Source: Nostoc sp. FACHB-152
GTDB lineage: Bacteria > Cyanobacteriota > Cyanobacteriia > Cyanobacteriales > Nostocaceae
Direction: 5' to 3'
Length of the DNA: 64,000 nucleotides
Assembly: GCF_014697475.1 (NCBI RefSeq)
Contig: NZ_JACJRV010000024.1
Coordinates: 1 to 64,000, forward strand
The translations under genes and the position numbers were made by a program. The notes beneath the pieces were generated by a model. The model was not told where the DNA came from and did not search any database. It saw nothing but the letters and a program-made list of their open reading frames with translations. Positions 1 through 8,603 of this stretch are shown one piece after another (position 1 is the stretch's first letter; every line of letters starts with the position of its first letter).

Positions 1-117
1 TATTGACATTAAGTCCTAATAAGCGTCCTTTCTACCAACAAGGTCAAAGAGCTATGAGACTTATTCTGTCTGCATTCTAGCCCTTTTTGTAGCCCCTTAA
101 GGTCTGACTGGTATTTC

Positions 118-600
118 ATGAATGGCAATACTATTGAAGGTGTGCGAGAGCAGATTCAGGAAGTATCTGAAGCGGCTCGTCAAGAAGGACGTAAGGTTAA
201 GTTTGGGCTGAATGCGTTTATCTTGGTGCGAGATACTGAAGTCGAAGCCCATGCTGTACTGCGAGAAATTATTGCTCAGGCTGATAAAGAAGCTGTAGAA
301 GGATTTGGCGAGGCTGTGAAACACGCAGGTGCTTCCACCCGTGAGCGTCAGGGAATGTGGGCAAATTCTAATTTTGAAGACTTAGTACAGTACAACGATG
401 GCTTCCGAACTGGTTTGATTGGTACAGCAGAACAAGTTGCCGATCGCATTCGCCAGTATTACGAGGTAGGAGTAGATTTGATTCTGGGCGGATTCTTACA
501 CTATAGCGATGACTTAGCCGATTTTGGTCGTACTGTGATTCCTTTAGTGCGGGAAATAGAAGCTCGTCGGCGTACAACTGAAGAGTTAATAAGTGTGTGA
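118..600 (+). pseudogene. 5'-truncated SfnG-like flavin-dependent monooxygenase remnant
   Basis: The 160-residue frame looks like the C-terminal part of an LLM-class (luciferase-like) FMNH2-dependent monooxygenase of the SfnG/SsuD type, which releases sulfite or sulfinate from organosulfur compounds. Seen: an NGNTIEGVREQI segment, then GLNAFILVRDTEVEA and a C-terminal GTAEQVADRIRQYYEVGVD stretch, typical of the end of the barrel. Full-length members are about 350-370 residues, so more than half is missing. The frame is open only from position 58 (stop at 55-57), homology-like residues (DWYF) begin near 106, and no ribosome binding site precedes ATG 118. The call as a broken gene is firm; SfnG versus another LLM enzyme is inferred partly from the sfnB-like neighbour. 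Confidence 0.7.
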
Positions 601-656
601 GTAGCTAATTACCTTTCTATCAAGAGTTTTTATTCTGAAGCCAAGGAAAGTGAAGC

Positions 657-941
657 ATGACAACTACAATTAGTACCGAGCAGCAAGCCCATGTAATTAG
701 TAGCGATGCTGAAGCAATAGCGATCGCTCATCAATTAGCATCTGAATTTGTTAAAGGAGATTCGGAGCGGGACAAAGAAAGACGTTTACCATACGAAGAG
801 GTGAAAAAGTTTTCTGCCAGTGGATTATGGGAGATCACAGTTCCTCAAGAGTATGGTGGCGCATTTGTATCTCATGCCACCCTTGCAGAAGTAATCAAAA
901 TAGTTTGTAAATCAAATAGGATTGCTATAGATTGTGAATAA
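657..941 (+). pseudogene. 3'-truncated SfnB-type acyl-CoA dehydrogenase-like remnant
   Basis: The first ~80 residues match the start of SfnB-family oxidoreductases (acyl-CoA dehydrogenase fold, used in dimethylsulfone/sulfonate assimilation), including LPYEEVKKFSASGLWEITVP and QEYGG. A good Shine-Dalgarno (AAGGAAA) lies 7 bases before the ATG, so the 5' end is original. The frame leaves the family near codon 82 and ends at 941 in unrelated residues. The break coincides with AATCAAATAGGATTGCTATAG (about 911-931), resembling the terminal repeat of a dispersed element in this window. Normal length is about 400 residues, so this is a remnant. An intact paralogue lies at 2509-3693. Confidence 0.75.
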
Positions 942-1034
942 TATTTGCACTCTTAGTTAGACCTATTAACAAATAGTGTAAATTTCCAAATATATTCATA
1001 GTTCCGCCACACAAGGTTAGCAGGAGAAATAAAA

Positions 1035-1652
1035 ATGACAACCGCTACCAAAACTTATGAGTTAGAAGGGCAAATTCTAGAAGCTTGTTCTTGCAATACA
1101 CCTTGTCCTTGTTGGATTGGAGAAGACCCTGATGGCGGAAGTTGCGATAGTTTTGTTGCATATCATATTGAGCGAGGAGAGATTCAGGGTTTAGATGTTT
1201 CGGGATTAACTCTTGTCAAAATTGTCTATATTCCTGGAAATGTTTTGGCGGGAAATTGGCGCGCAGTTACTTACGTTGATGCTAAGGGAAGCGTTGAACA
1301 ACAGCAAGCATTAATTAAAGTTTTTACAGGTGAACTTGGTGGCGCGATCGCTGATTTAGCAAAACTGGTAAGTGATAACCTAGATGTGCGGGTTGCTCCC
1401 ATTGAGTATCACATCAAAGAAGCCCAAGGAACAATTCGGATTAGTGATGTCTTAAGTGCAGAGATGGCTCCTTATCGTAGTGCCACTGGTAAACCCACTA
1501 AGCTAGTTGATAGCATCTTTAGTACCATTCCTGGTTCTCCGGCTTATGTTGGTAAAGCGTCTCACCACAAAGTAAATATCCCAGAGTTCAATCTTTCTTG
1601 GGAGTATAACGGACGCAATGCTATTCAGGGTGAGTTTCACTTTGAGGCTTAA
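1035..1652 (+). CDS. DUF1326 domain-containing protein
   Basis: A soluble 205-residue protein with the DUF1326 signature: an N-terminal cysteine cluster EACSCNTPCPCWIG (about residues 16-29), then GGSCDSFVAYHIERG. The clustered cysteines suggest metal or thiol chemistry, but no function is established. ATG 1035 has a strong AGGAGA site 7 bases upstream. The next gene, a DUF2182 membrane protein, starts 3 bases after this stop, so the two are almost certainly co-transcribed and translationally coupled; DUF1326 and DUF2182 genes are often adjacent in bacteria. Position between sfn-like genes hints at sulfur metabolism, but that is inference. Confidence 0.85.
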   Translation: MTTATKTYELEGQILEACSCNTPCPCWIGEDPDGGSCDSFVAYHIERGEIQGLDVSGLTLVKIVYIPGNVLAGNWRAVTYVDAKGSVEQQQALIKVFTGELGGAIADLAKLVSDNLDVRVAPIEYHIKEAQGTIRISDVLSAEMAPYRSATGKPTKLVDSIFSTIPGSPAYVGKASHHKVNIPEFNLSWEYNGRNAIQGEFHFEA

Positions 1653-1655
1653 AAA

Positions 1656-2489
1656 GTGATCAACAATTCACACCACCAACCTACATCTGTACATCCGGTT
1701 ATTAGCAGACTGTATAGCTTTATCAATAATGATTTGATATTGGTGTGGGGGTTGGTATTAGTAGCTTGGATGTTGATGTTATTGATGGTCTTGACTGGTC
1801 AAGATCACTGGTTACATCATCATGATTTGATGGGTGAAAAATTGCCACCTCTACTGTTAAAACTGTTGATTTTTCTTCTAGCTTGGCAAGTAATGATCGT
1901 GGCAATGATGTTGCCCTCTAGTCTGCCACTAATTCGGCTGTTCTTAAAAGTTAGCCAGCAACAAACTCAGGAGAAAGTCTCTGCGCTTCTATTTGTGTTC
2001 ATCTGTGCTTATGCTACCCTTTGGACTAGTTTTGCCTTACTCAACTTTCTTGGCGATTGGGGGTTGCATCACTTAATTAATTCCTGTCCTTGGCTTGAGC
2101 AAAATACTTGGTTAATTTCTGGTACAACTTTGCTCATGGCTGGCGCGTTCCAATTTAGCGGACTGAAAGAACATTGTTTAAAATCATGCAGACATCCTCT
2201 AAGTTTCTTGACTCATCACTACCAAAGAGGATTAAAAGCTGCTTGGAATTTGGGAATTCGTCACGGTTTATACTGCTTAGGCTGTTGCTGGGCGTTGATG
2301 CTGGTAATGTTTACTGTAGGAGTTGGACATTTAAGCTTGATGTTAGGACTAACAGGTGTGATGGTAATTGAGAAAACTTCACGCTGGAGCGATTTGCTAG
2401 TTAAATTCGTAGGTATTGGCTTGCTGGTTTGGGGAAGCCTGACTTTAGCCCATCCTAATTGGTTAGAGAAACTGTTGGCTGTTTTCTGA
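1656..2489 (+). CDS. DUF2182 integral membrane protein
   Basis: A 277-residue polytopic membrane protein with about six hydrophobic segments (roughly residues 28-50, 68-95, 108-130, 150-165, 200-225, 240-260). Segment two carries the MIVAMMLPSSLP motif typical of DUF2182 (predicted metal-binding membrane proteins). The start is GTG 1656, three bases after the DUF1326 stop, which fits translational coupling. Several Cys/His residues (CLKSCRH, CLGCCW) lie in loops or membrane edges and could bind metal. Transported or bound substrate is unknown; partnership with the preceding DUF1326 protein is inferred from adjacency and a known recurrent pairing. Confidence 0.83.
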   Translation: MINNSHHQPTSVHPVISRLYSFINNDLILVWGLVLVAWMLMLLMVLTGQDHWLHHHDLMGEKLPPLLLKLLIFLLAWQVMIVAMMLPSSLPLIRLFLKVSQQQTQEKVSALLFVFICAYATLWTSFALLNFLGDWGLHHLINSCPWLEQNTWLISGTTLLMAGAFQFSGLKEHCLKSCRHPLSFLTHHYQRGLKAAWNLGIRHGLYCLGCCWALMLVMFTVGVGHLSLMLGLTGVMVIEKTSRWSDLLVKFVGIGLLVWGSLTLAHPNWLEKLLAVF

Positions 2490-2508
2490 GTTGGAGAAGT
2501 TGCAAAGA

Positions 2509-3693
2509 ATGCAATTAATAGAGACTAGAGATTCTGAAAATTATATTATTCTAGCTAAGACTTTAGCAGAGGAATTTGCCCAGACAGCAGTCATACGAGA
2601 TGCAAAAGGGGGAACACCAAAGCAAGAACGCGATCGCTTGCGTGAAAGCAACTTGCTAAAATTGATCGTGCCAACAGAGTACGGTGGTTTAGGGCAAACC
2701 TGGAAAACAGCTTTTAAAATTACCCGCGAGTTTGCCAAAGTAGATAGTTCTATTGCTCACATCTTTTCCTACCATCATTTAGGTGTTGTTGTTCCACATA
2801 TATTTGGTTCAACAGAGCAAAAACAACGCTATTATTCAGATACCATTCGCCATAATTGGTTTTGGTGCAATGCGGTTAATCCCCTAGATAAAAGAACCAC
2901 CCTAACATCAGAAAATAATTATTTCCGGCTTAATGGGACTAAAAGTTTTTGCTCTGGCTCCCAAGATTCGGATATGATGCCGATAACTGCCATTAATCAA
3001 GAAACAGGTGAATTCATGCTCCTGGTAATTCCCAGCCAACGCCAAGGTATTACTATTCATGATGACTGGGATAATATGGGACAACGGCAAACCGATAGTG
3101 GTAGTACTACATTTGATAATGTATTGGTTTATCCTCACGAGATTCTTGGTAGTAGAGACAAACCCAGTCAACCCTTTAATACTATCCGCGCCTGTCTGAC
3201 GCAATTAAATCTGGCTAATATTTATCTAGGAATTGCCCAAGGCGCATTTGCAGCAGCTAAAGAATATACTCGGACTACTACAAGACCCTGGTTGACATCA
3301 GGTGTGGAGAGTGCAACACAAGACCCATATATTCTTCAACATTACGGTAATATGTGGATTGATCTCCAAGCCGCCACCTGTTTAACTGACCAAGCCGGAG
3401 AATTATTACAAGCAGCTTGGGAGCAGGAATGGTCACTCACGGCACAGCAACGGGGAGAATGTGCGCTTTTAATCGCTACTGCTAAAGCAGCTACTACTAA
3501 AGTTGGCTTAGAAATTACCAATCGTATCTTTGAAGTGATGGGCGCACGCGCTACGAATAGTAAATATGGTTTTGACCGTTACTGGCGTAATCTTCGGACT
3601 TTTACTTTGCACGATCCTTTAGATTATAAAATTCGTGACATTGGCAACTGGGCATTAAATGAGGAACTGCCAAAACCCAACTTTTATTCATAG
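2509..3693 (+). CDS. SfnB-family acyl-CoA dehydrogenase-like oxidoreductase
   Basis: A 394-residue protein with the acyl-CoA dehydrogenase fold: N-terminal helical domain with LKLIVPTEYGG (near residue 55), a beta domain (NGTKSFCSGSQDSD, VPHIFGSTEQ) and a C-terminal helical bundle (FEVMGARATNSKYGFDRYWRN). It resembles SfnB/DszC-type flavin-dependent enzymes that oxidise sulfur compounds rather than beta-oxidation dehydrogenases. The frame also opens with TTG 2491, two bases after the DUF2182 stop, but ATG 2509 has GGAGAAG about 10 bases upstream and is preferred. It is the last gene of a same-strand run from the sfn remnants and may substitute for the broken copy at 657. Electron acceptor and substrate cannot be read from the sequence. 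Confidence 0.8.
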   Translation: MQLIETRDSENYIILAKTLAEEFAQTAVIRDAKGGTPKQERDRLRESNLLKLIVPTEYGGLGQTWKTAFKITREFAKVDSSIAHIFSYHHLGVVVPHIFGSTEQKQRYYSDTIRHNWFWCNAVNPLDKRTTLTSENNYFRLNGTKSFCSGSQDSDMMPITAINQETGEFMLLVIPSQRQGITIHDDWDNMGQRQTDSGSTTFDNVLVYPHEILGSRDKPSQPFNTIRACLTQLNLANIYLGIAQGAFAAAKEYTRTTTRPWLTSGVESATQDPYILQHYGNMWIDLQAATCLTDQAGELLQAAWEQEWSLTAQQRGECALLIATAKAATTKVGLEITNRIFEVMGARATNSKYGFDRYWRNLRTFTLHDPLDYKIRDIGNWALNEELPKPNFYS

Positions 3694-3709
3694 TTCTAAC
3701 AGAGGATGC

Positions 3710-5272
3710 TTAATTTATCAGCCTTAGGATATATTCTAGTTCCTTTCCTTTATAGTATTGAAGATTGGGAGACTGAGTAACTTTATCTACAATGAAGCCA
3801 ATTTTCATTCCAGATGTATAGGTTATTCCTCTTCGAGTAGTTTGTTCAATGCGAATATCATACTCCACAGGTTGTCCTGGTTGAAGCCAAGAATCAAAGC
3901 GATCGCCTAAATTGAGCTTATAAATATTGTCCGAAACTGATAAACCTAGAGGATATGGTCGATGTGGAATAAGTGGATAAGAAATTTCACGAACTTTGGA
4001 GTTGTTCTGGGACAAAATAATTGTCAGTTTAACTGTTTTTAACTCGCCCAGAAGCTGACCTTCATCTAAAAGAGTCAAGTTGCGAGGATCGCGGAAGCGA
4101 TCAAATCCTTTAAATTTAAAACGCCCTAAGCGTTTGGGGTGAATACCTCCAGTAATCGTAATTTCCGTTTGGTTTTGCGATTCATTGAGTGTATATTCCA
4201 ATGTGCCTGGAATAGAAAATCCCAATTTCCCCGATTCATTAATTTCAGCTTTGATAGGAGGATCGCCTAAATCTTGTGGGCGTTTAGCAGTTTGCCAAGC
4301 CACTTTAAAAGAACCTTGGACGGTTTCTAATAAACGGTAACTATCTGGGACATCCGAACCAACACTAAGTAGACTCCGTAGCCCCTTTTGTTTCGACTGG
4401 TTTTTCTTGATTAGTCCAATGCTGCGATCAACTAACAGGCTAACCCGATTGCCATAACTAGTTTGTTCTTGAGGAGTTTCTGTACCCTTGACTAACAAAA
4501 CTTTACCGTAAATACCGGGTTCTCCATCTGTACCGTTGCGTCCCGGTTGACCAATAGAGCCATTCACACAAGTAAAATTTCTCTGCTGTGATAGACCAAT
4601 ATATTCCCAGCCATAGCGGTAGTTTGGATCTAAATTTGACACCAGGGGTCGATTATATTGTTGGTCATATAACGCATCACCCGAACAGCGAAATAAATCT
4701 CTTCTAATTTCTTTCCACTCTGCTTTTTCGACATTTATTTGTTGCGCCATCAATGCCCAAGTACAGTAGTTTACAGTCCAGACCGGTTGAGTACAGTTAC
4801 ATCCACCACCAGCTTGTCCGCCATTTCCTCCAAAACCTGCTCTCCCGCCCCGATTACGTAATACCAAATTCTTGAGTTGAGATAGTGACTCAAAGTAAAC
4901 AGTAGCATTACCACCATCACCACCATGACCGCCATTACCACCATTACCACCATTACCGCCTCTAGCACCGCATACATTCACTTCCACATCCAGGGGCTGT
5001 TGGCATCCAGAAGCTGATTCACCAGAGGTAGCAGATTCTCCCGTTTCACCATCTGAACCAGAGATGTCAATCGTTTGTAGTTGTTCGCTAGCGCGAACTA
5101 TTTGATCGGATACAGAGTTCCCATTTCGTCCCGACCGACCATCTACCCCATGTCTACCATCTTGTCCAAAAATTTGTAGTTGATCAGCGGCAACATTGGC
5201 TGTGAGAGAGTTAACTATTGTTACCAGAAAGCATAGTTTAAGAACGTAATGAAGTGGCTGATTAATATTCAT
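3710..5272 (-). CDS. Secreted glycine-rich collagen-like protein
   Basis: A 520-residue protein with a signal peptide (LKLCFLVTIVNSLTANVAA, cleavage after about residue 30). The mature N-terminus has Gly-X-Y collagen-like triplets (GQDGRHGVDGRSGRNGN), followed by a Cys-containing linker, a run of GGN/GGH/GGD triplets (near residues 102-122), a second Gly patch (RGGRAGFGGNGGQAGGG), and a short Gly-X-Y piece near residue 240. The C-terminal half is beta-rich without a recognised domain. ATG 5272 is chosen because the longer frame to 5356 adds 28 residues ahead of an obvious signal peptide. Its upstream region is occupied by a MITE-like repeat. Probably an exported surface or sheath protein; function unknown. 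Confidence 0.7.
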   Translation of the reverse strand: MNINQPLHYVLKLCFLVTIVNSLTANVAADQLQIFGQDGRHGVDGRSGRNGNSVSDQIVRASEQLQTIDISGSDGETGESATSGESASGCQQPLDVEVNVCGARGGNGGNGGNGGHGGDGGNATVYFESLSQLKNLVLRNRGGRAGFGGNGGQAGGGCNCTQPVWTVNYCTWALMAQQINVEKAEWKEIRRDLFRCSGDALYDQQYNRPLVSNLDPNYRYGWEYIGLSQQRNFTCVNGSIGQPGRNGTDGEPGIYGKVLLVKGTETPQEQTSYGNRVSLLVDRSIGLIKKNQSKQKGLRSLLSVGSDVPDSYRLLETVQGSFKVAWQTAKRPQDLGDPPIKAEINESGKLGFSIPGTLEYTLNESQNQTEITITGGIHPKRLGRFKFKGFDRFRDPRNLTLLDEGQLLGELKTVKLTIILSQNNSKVREISYPLIPHRPYPLGLSVSDNIYKLNLGDRFDSWLQPGQPVEYDIRIEQTTRRGITYTSGMKIGFIVDKVTQSPNLQYYKGKELEYILRLIN

Positions 5273-5302
5273 AGAAATAAATAATTTAAATAAAACTATT
5301 GA

Positions 5303-5423
5303 TATATGTGAATCTGGTTTGATTACTGAATATACTTGTGTAGGGAGGCAAGGCAATAGGCAACAGCTAAGAAGGCTAGTAAAAGTGTACTGATTTTTTC
5401 AAAAATTAAATATGAATCCTATA
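5303..5423. repeat. MITE-like element, copy 1
   Basis: About 121 bp with imperfect terminal inverted repeats (left end reading GTGAATCTGGTTTGATT, right end AATTAAATATGAATCCTATA) around a short CAATAGG heptamer stretch. A closely similar element lies at 16891-17019. No open frame lies inside. It sits directly upstream of the collagen-like gene and may hold its promoter region. Confidence 0.65.
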
Positions 5424-5539
5424 GCAATCCTAAATAAGTTACGAACTGGAGTTTGAGTTCGATAAAGCAGTATTTTATATAAGTATTTTATTGATGTTTG
5501 AGTTTCTAAATAACTCTTAGAGGTGTTTGAAAATGTTAA

Positions 5540-5578
5540 ACAAAAGCTGTATTTAGGTATATAAAATACAGCTTTTTG
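5540..5578 (-). terminator. Rho-independent terminator downstream of the repeat-protein gene
   Basis: A hairpin pairs AAAAGCTGTATTT with AAATACAGCTTTT around a 9-base loop and has T-rich flanks on both sides. It lies about 115 bases past the stop of the minus-strand gene at 5693-7825. It could act on both strands, but no plus-strand gene ends just before it. Confidence 0.65.
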
Positions 5579-5692
5579 TTAGCTAATACAATGATAGTTA
5601 ATAAATTTACATAGTGTTTGTTAACACTTGATTCGTAGTGTTAACAGATTAATGTCTTCCTACCAGAAACTTCTGAAAGGGGCGCAAAAGAG

Positions 5693-7825
5693 TTAGATAA
5701 TTGCGAAAAGAGCCAAATTGCCTTTGTAGCCTGTAATTTCAATCACAGCATCCGTAAGTGCGGAAAAACCATTGACACCATCATTCAGTGCTAGAAAAGT
5801 TTGCTGATAATTGCCAACACCAAGTGTAAAAGTTGCTGCACCTTTAGCAACAAAAGCACTAGTAGTTAATACTGCTTGTATATCAACGAGATTCAAACTA
5901 GCAACAGTACCAAGTTGCACCAAGTTTGCAGCAGAGATTGCATTCACCCTATCAATTTTATCTACACCAATTGTCAGGTCGGTAATGATATCGTGTTTAA
6001 ACAACAGTGAATCACTCAGGCTGGTAAACACAAATCTATCAGCACCACAACCACCTGTGAGGATATCGCCACCTGCACCACCAATGAGTTTGTCGTTACC
6101 TTTACCGCCAATCAGTTTGTCATTTCCGGCTAATCCAAACAAGCAATCATTGCCGTTTTTCCCAATAATTTTATCGTTGCCAGCATCACCAGTGAGTGTA
6201 TCTTTACCGCAGCTACCAGCTAAAAATTTACCTAGTACAGTTTTATCTTCAGTGATTTGAGTCAGGAGTTGACTTTGGTCATTATACAAATAACTGACAA
6301 CTGCATCTGTAGTGCCATCTCTGTTTTTGTCAATATCTGCCGAAATCAGTTTACCATTGCGATCGCAATTGTAGCTGGTAACTTGATCAGCCAGTCCATC
6401 ATAATTTTTGTCTAGTATCTCTGCGCTGAGTCTACCGTTAGCATCATAGGTGTAATTAGTGGATTCATCGATGCTACCATCATTATTCTTGTCAACTAGT
6501 TGTATAGTTAATTTCTCATTAGCATCGTATTTGTAAATATTTAATTCATCAGTGATGCCATCTTTGTTCTGGTCAATTTCCACTGATTTCAACTTGCCGC
6601 TAAAATCATAGCTGTAAGTGGCAGTTGTATCAATTACACCATCATTGTTAGTATCATAGCTGGCGAATGCGCGTCCATAAGTAAAAGTGTTAATCGAATC
6701 AACCTTGCCGTCGCCGTTATTATCAGACCTTTCGGATGTTTGATTGCCGTTGGCATCATATGTAAAGGTGATGATCCATTCAGCTTTGCCGTCGCCGTTG
6801 TTGTCATAGCTATAGGATGTTTGATTGCTATTGGCATCATATGTAAAGGTTTCGGTATGATCAACTCTGCCGTCGCCGTTGTTGTCAAAGCTATAGGATG
6901 TCTTATTACCCTTGGCATCATATGTATAGGTGTCAATATAATCAGCTGTGCCGTCGCCGTTGTTGTCAATAGTATAGGATATCTGTTTGCCCTGGGCATT
7001 ATATGTATAGCTTCTGATCTCTTCAGCTTTGCCATCACCGTTATAGTCATAGCTTTCGGATGTCTGTTTGCCATTGGCATCATATGTATAGGTTCTGATC
7101 TGCTCAGTTTTGCCGTCGGCGTTTAGATCCCAACTAGAGGATATTAGCCTGCCTTTGTCATCATATGTTGAGTTTCTGATCTCATCAGTTTTGCCATCCG
7201 CGTTGTAGTCCTTGCGTAAGGATGTTAAGTTGCCCTGCGCATCGTATATAGATGTATCAACTCTATTAATTTTGCCATCGGCGTTTAGATCCTCTCTATA
7301 AAATGTCAGTTTGCCTTGAGCATTATATGTATAGGTTTTGATCTCATCAACTTTGCCGTCGCCGTTTTTGTCCCTGCTTTCGGATGTTTGATTGCCTTGG
7401 GCATCATATGTAAAGGTTCTGATAGAATCAGTTTTATTGTCGCCGTTTGAGTCCTCGCTATAGGATGTTGGTTTGCCTTGGGCATTATATGTAGCGGTGA
7501 AGATATAATCAGCTTTGCCGTCGCCGTTTGAGTCATTGCTCACGAATATCTGGTTGCCCTTGGCATCATATATCCGGGTTTCGATAGAATCGGCTTTACC
7601 GTCGTTGTTTTGGTCATCGCTAATGGATGTCTGATTGCCCTGAATGTCATATGTACGGGTTACGCTCGCATCAGCTTTACCGTCGCCGTTTAAGTCATAG
7701 CTAAAGTATGTATTTTTATAGGTGTAGGTAATAACTGCATCTACTTTTCCATCACTGTTGTCATCCCTGTTTTCGGCTATCAGGTTGCCTACAGCATCGT
7801 AAGTGTAAGTTATGCTTGATGTCAT
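5693..7825 (-). CDS. Tandem-repeat calcium-binding RTX-type secreted protein
   Basis: A 710-residue acidic protein. Residues ~6-510 consist of about nineteen tandem units, mostly 27 residues, of the form TYTYDAxGNxTSxSxDxNGDGKxDxxx. Each unit joins a YD-like beta segment to a DxNxDGxxD calcium loop like those of EF-hand, dockerin or thrombospondin-3 repeats. Residues ~535-600 hold RTX nonapeptides (GNDKLIGGKGNDKLIGGAG), and the C-terminal ~110 residues look like the end domain of cyanobacterial haemolysin-type calcium-binding proteins. There is no N-terminal signal peptide, consistent with type I secretion through a C-terminal signal, though no transporter genes are nearby. Likely an exported, calcium-stabilised surface or adhesive fibre; role unknown. 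Confidence 0.8.
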   Translation of the reverse strand: MTSSITYTYDAVGNLIAENRDDNSDGKVDAVITYTYKNTYFSYDLNGDGKADASVTRTYDIQGNQTSISDDQNNDGKADSIETRIYDAKGNQIFVSNDSNGDGKADYIFTATYNAQGKPTSYSEDSNGDNKTDSIRTFTYDAQGNQTSESRDKNGDGKVDEIKTYTYNAQGKLTFYREDLNADGKINRVDTSIYDAQGNLTSLRKDYNADGKTDEIRNSTYDDKGRLISSSWDLNADGKTEQIRTYTYDANGKQTSESYDYNGDGKAEEIRSYTYNAQGKQISYTIDNNGDGTADYIDTYTYDAKGNKTSYSFDNNGDGRVDHTETFTYDANSNQTSYSYDNNGDGKAEWIITFTYDANGNQTSERSDNNGDGKVDSINTFTYGRAFASYDTNNDGVIDTTATYSYDFSGKLKSVEIDQNKDGITDELNIYKYDANEKLTIQLVDKNNDGSIDESTNYTYDANGRLSAEILDKNYDGLADQVTSYNCDRNGKLISADIDKNRDGTTDAVVSYLYNDQSQLLTQITEDKTVLGKFLAGSCGKDTLTGDAGNDKIIGKNGNDCLFGLAGNDKLIGGKGNDKLIGGAGGDILTGGCGADRFVFTSLSDSLLFKHDIITDLTIGVDKIDRVNAISAANLVQLGTVASLNLVDIQAVLTTSAFVAKGAATFTLGVGNYQQTFLALNDGVNGFSALTDAVIEITGYKGNLALFAII
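6295..7810 (-). repeat. 81-bp coding tandem repeats
   Basis: The coding strand repeats every 81 bp (27 codons); for example the TGGCATCAT block recurs at 6751 and 6832. About nineteen units are present, two shortened to 23 codons (around 6640-6710 and 7690-7735). Central units are most alike, which suggests recent duplication there, while the outer ones have diverged. Confidence 0.85.
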
Positions 7826-8153
7826 AAACTTGTATCACTCCATCAATATTGATAGGGCTACACCTGAGTGTTGAAGTGGGTGTAGTTGCAACAATCTTTG
7901 AGCAAATTTATTTATGCTGCGCCAGTTTTGCCAAAGATAATATAGTTAATGTTTTTTCCTGGTAAATGTTTTTGATCACAAGTTTGATGTGATATTTTAT
8001 GTTGCGATCGCCTGCAACTAAACCTACAAAGTTAACTTTTCTATTCGTCAATAGTTTCCGGTTAAGACTAAGAACTGAAATACAATTTCAAATATTCAAA
8101 TTTTCCCTGATTCATCCGACCTAGTTCTTAACCGAAAAATACTGAACTTCTCT
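7826..8153. other. Intergenic region between the repeat-protein gene and perR-like gene
   Basis: This holds the upstream region of the minus-strand repeat-protein gene and the downstream region of the Fur-family gene. An imperfect inverted pair (CGGTTAAGAC near 8060 and GTTCTTAACCG near 8125) could form a weak hairpin after the regulator gene. No open frame or convincing promoter was identified. Confidence 0.4.
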
Positions 8154-8603
8154 TCATGATTCTTCAGAGGGAGTGCGATAACCGTAGAAATTAATACTGT
8201 ATTCTGTAATCTGCACGCCTGTTTGCTGTTCAACTTGACGCAGCAATTCCTCTGGCAATTCTATATGCACATCAAGGATTTGATTTGTATCCAGGCAGTT
8301 GACATGACTGTGAGCATCACTAATATTGCCATATAAACGACCATCACAGTGTTCGATACACTCAATAATGCCTTGACTGGATAAAGCTTCGAGATTTTGA
8401 TAAACAGAAGTATGTCCGATGTCTTTGCCTTCTTGGTTTAAGCGATCGTAGATTTCTCTAGCAGATAGATGCTCATTTGCTTGCCACAACAGTTCCAAGA
8501 TAAAGCGACGCTGGCGGCTAACCCGCATACCCAGTGTTTGGCAACGCTCAAGCGCATCTTCTAAGGAACGAATTGGTTTTTTCGCTATCGTTGGTTTGTC
8601 CAT
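8154..8603 (-). CDS. perR: Fur-family transcriptional regulator, PerR/FurC-like
   Basis: A 149-residue Fur-family repressor: N-terminal winged helix (RVSRQRRFILELLWQANEHL, then a HTSVYQNLEAL recognition helix) and a C-terminal metal-binding and dimerisation domain (HSHVNCLDTN). It closely matches the cyanobacterial FurC/PerR group, which represses peroxide-defence genes until metal-catalysed oxidation. The usual structural-zinc CxxC pairs are not present: only one Cys remains in HVNCLDTN and there is no C-terminal CxxC. FurB/Zur and FurA from Anabaena look different at the N-terminus, so FurC/PerR is favoured. The 650-base AT-rich upstream gap could hold an autoregulatory site. Confidence 0.75.
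   Translation of the reverse strand: MDKPTIAKKPIRSLEDALERCQTLGMRVSRQRRFILELLWQANEHLSAREIYDRLNQEGKDIGHTSVYQNLEALSSQGIIECIEHCDGRLYGNISDAHSHVNCLDTNQILDVHIELPEELLRQVEQQTGVQITEYSINFYGYRTPSEES

Noticed and set aside
3-80. Open frame at the left edge (reads ...LSPNKRPFYQQGQRAMRL...)
   Set aside because: It may be the tail of a gene outside the window, but 25 codons with no recognisable family cannot support a call.
6634-7126. Long frames on both strands inside the repeat-protein gene
   Set aside because: They are shadows caused by the 81-bp coding repeat, which keeps all frames open.
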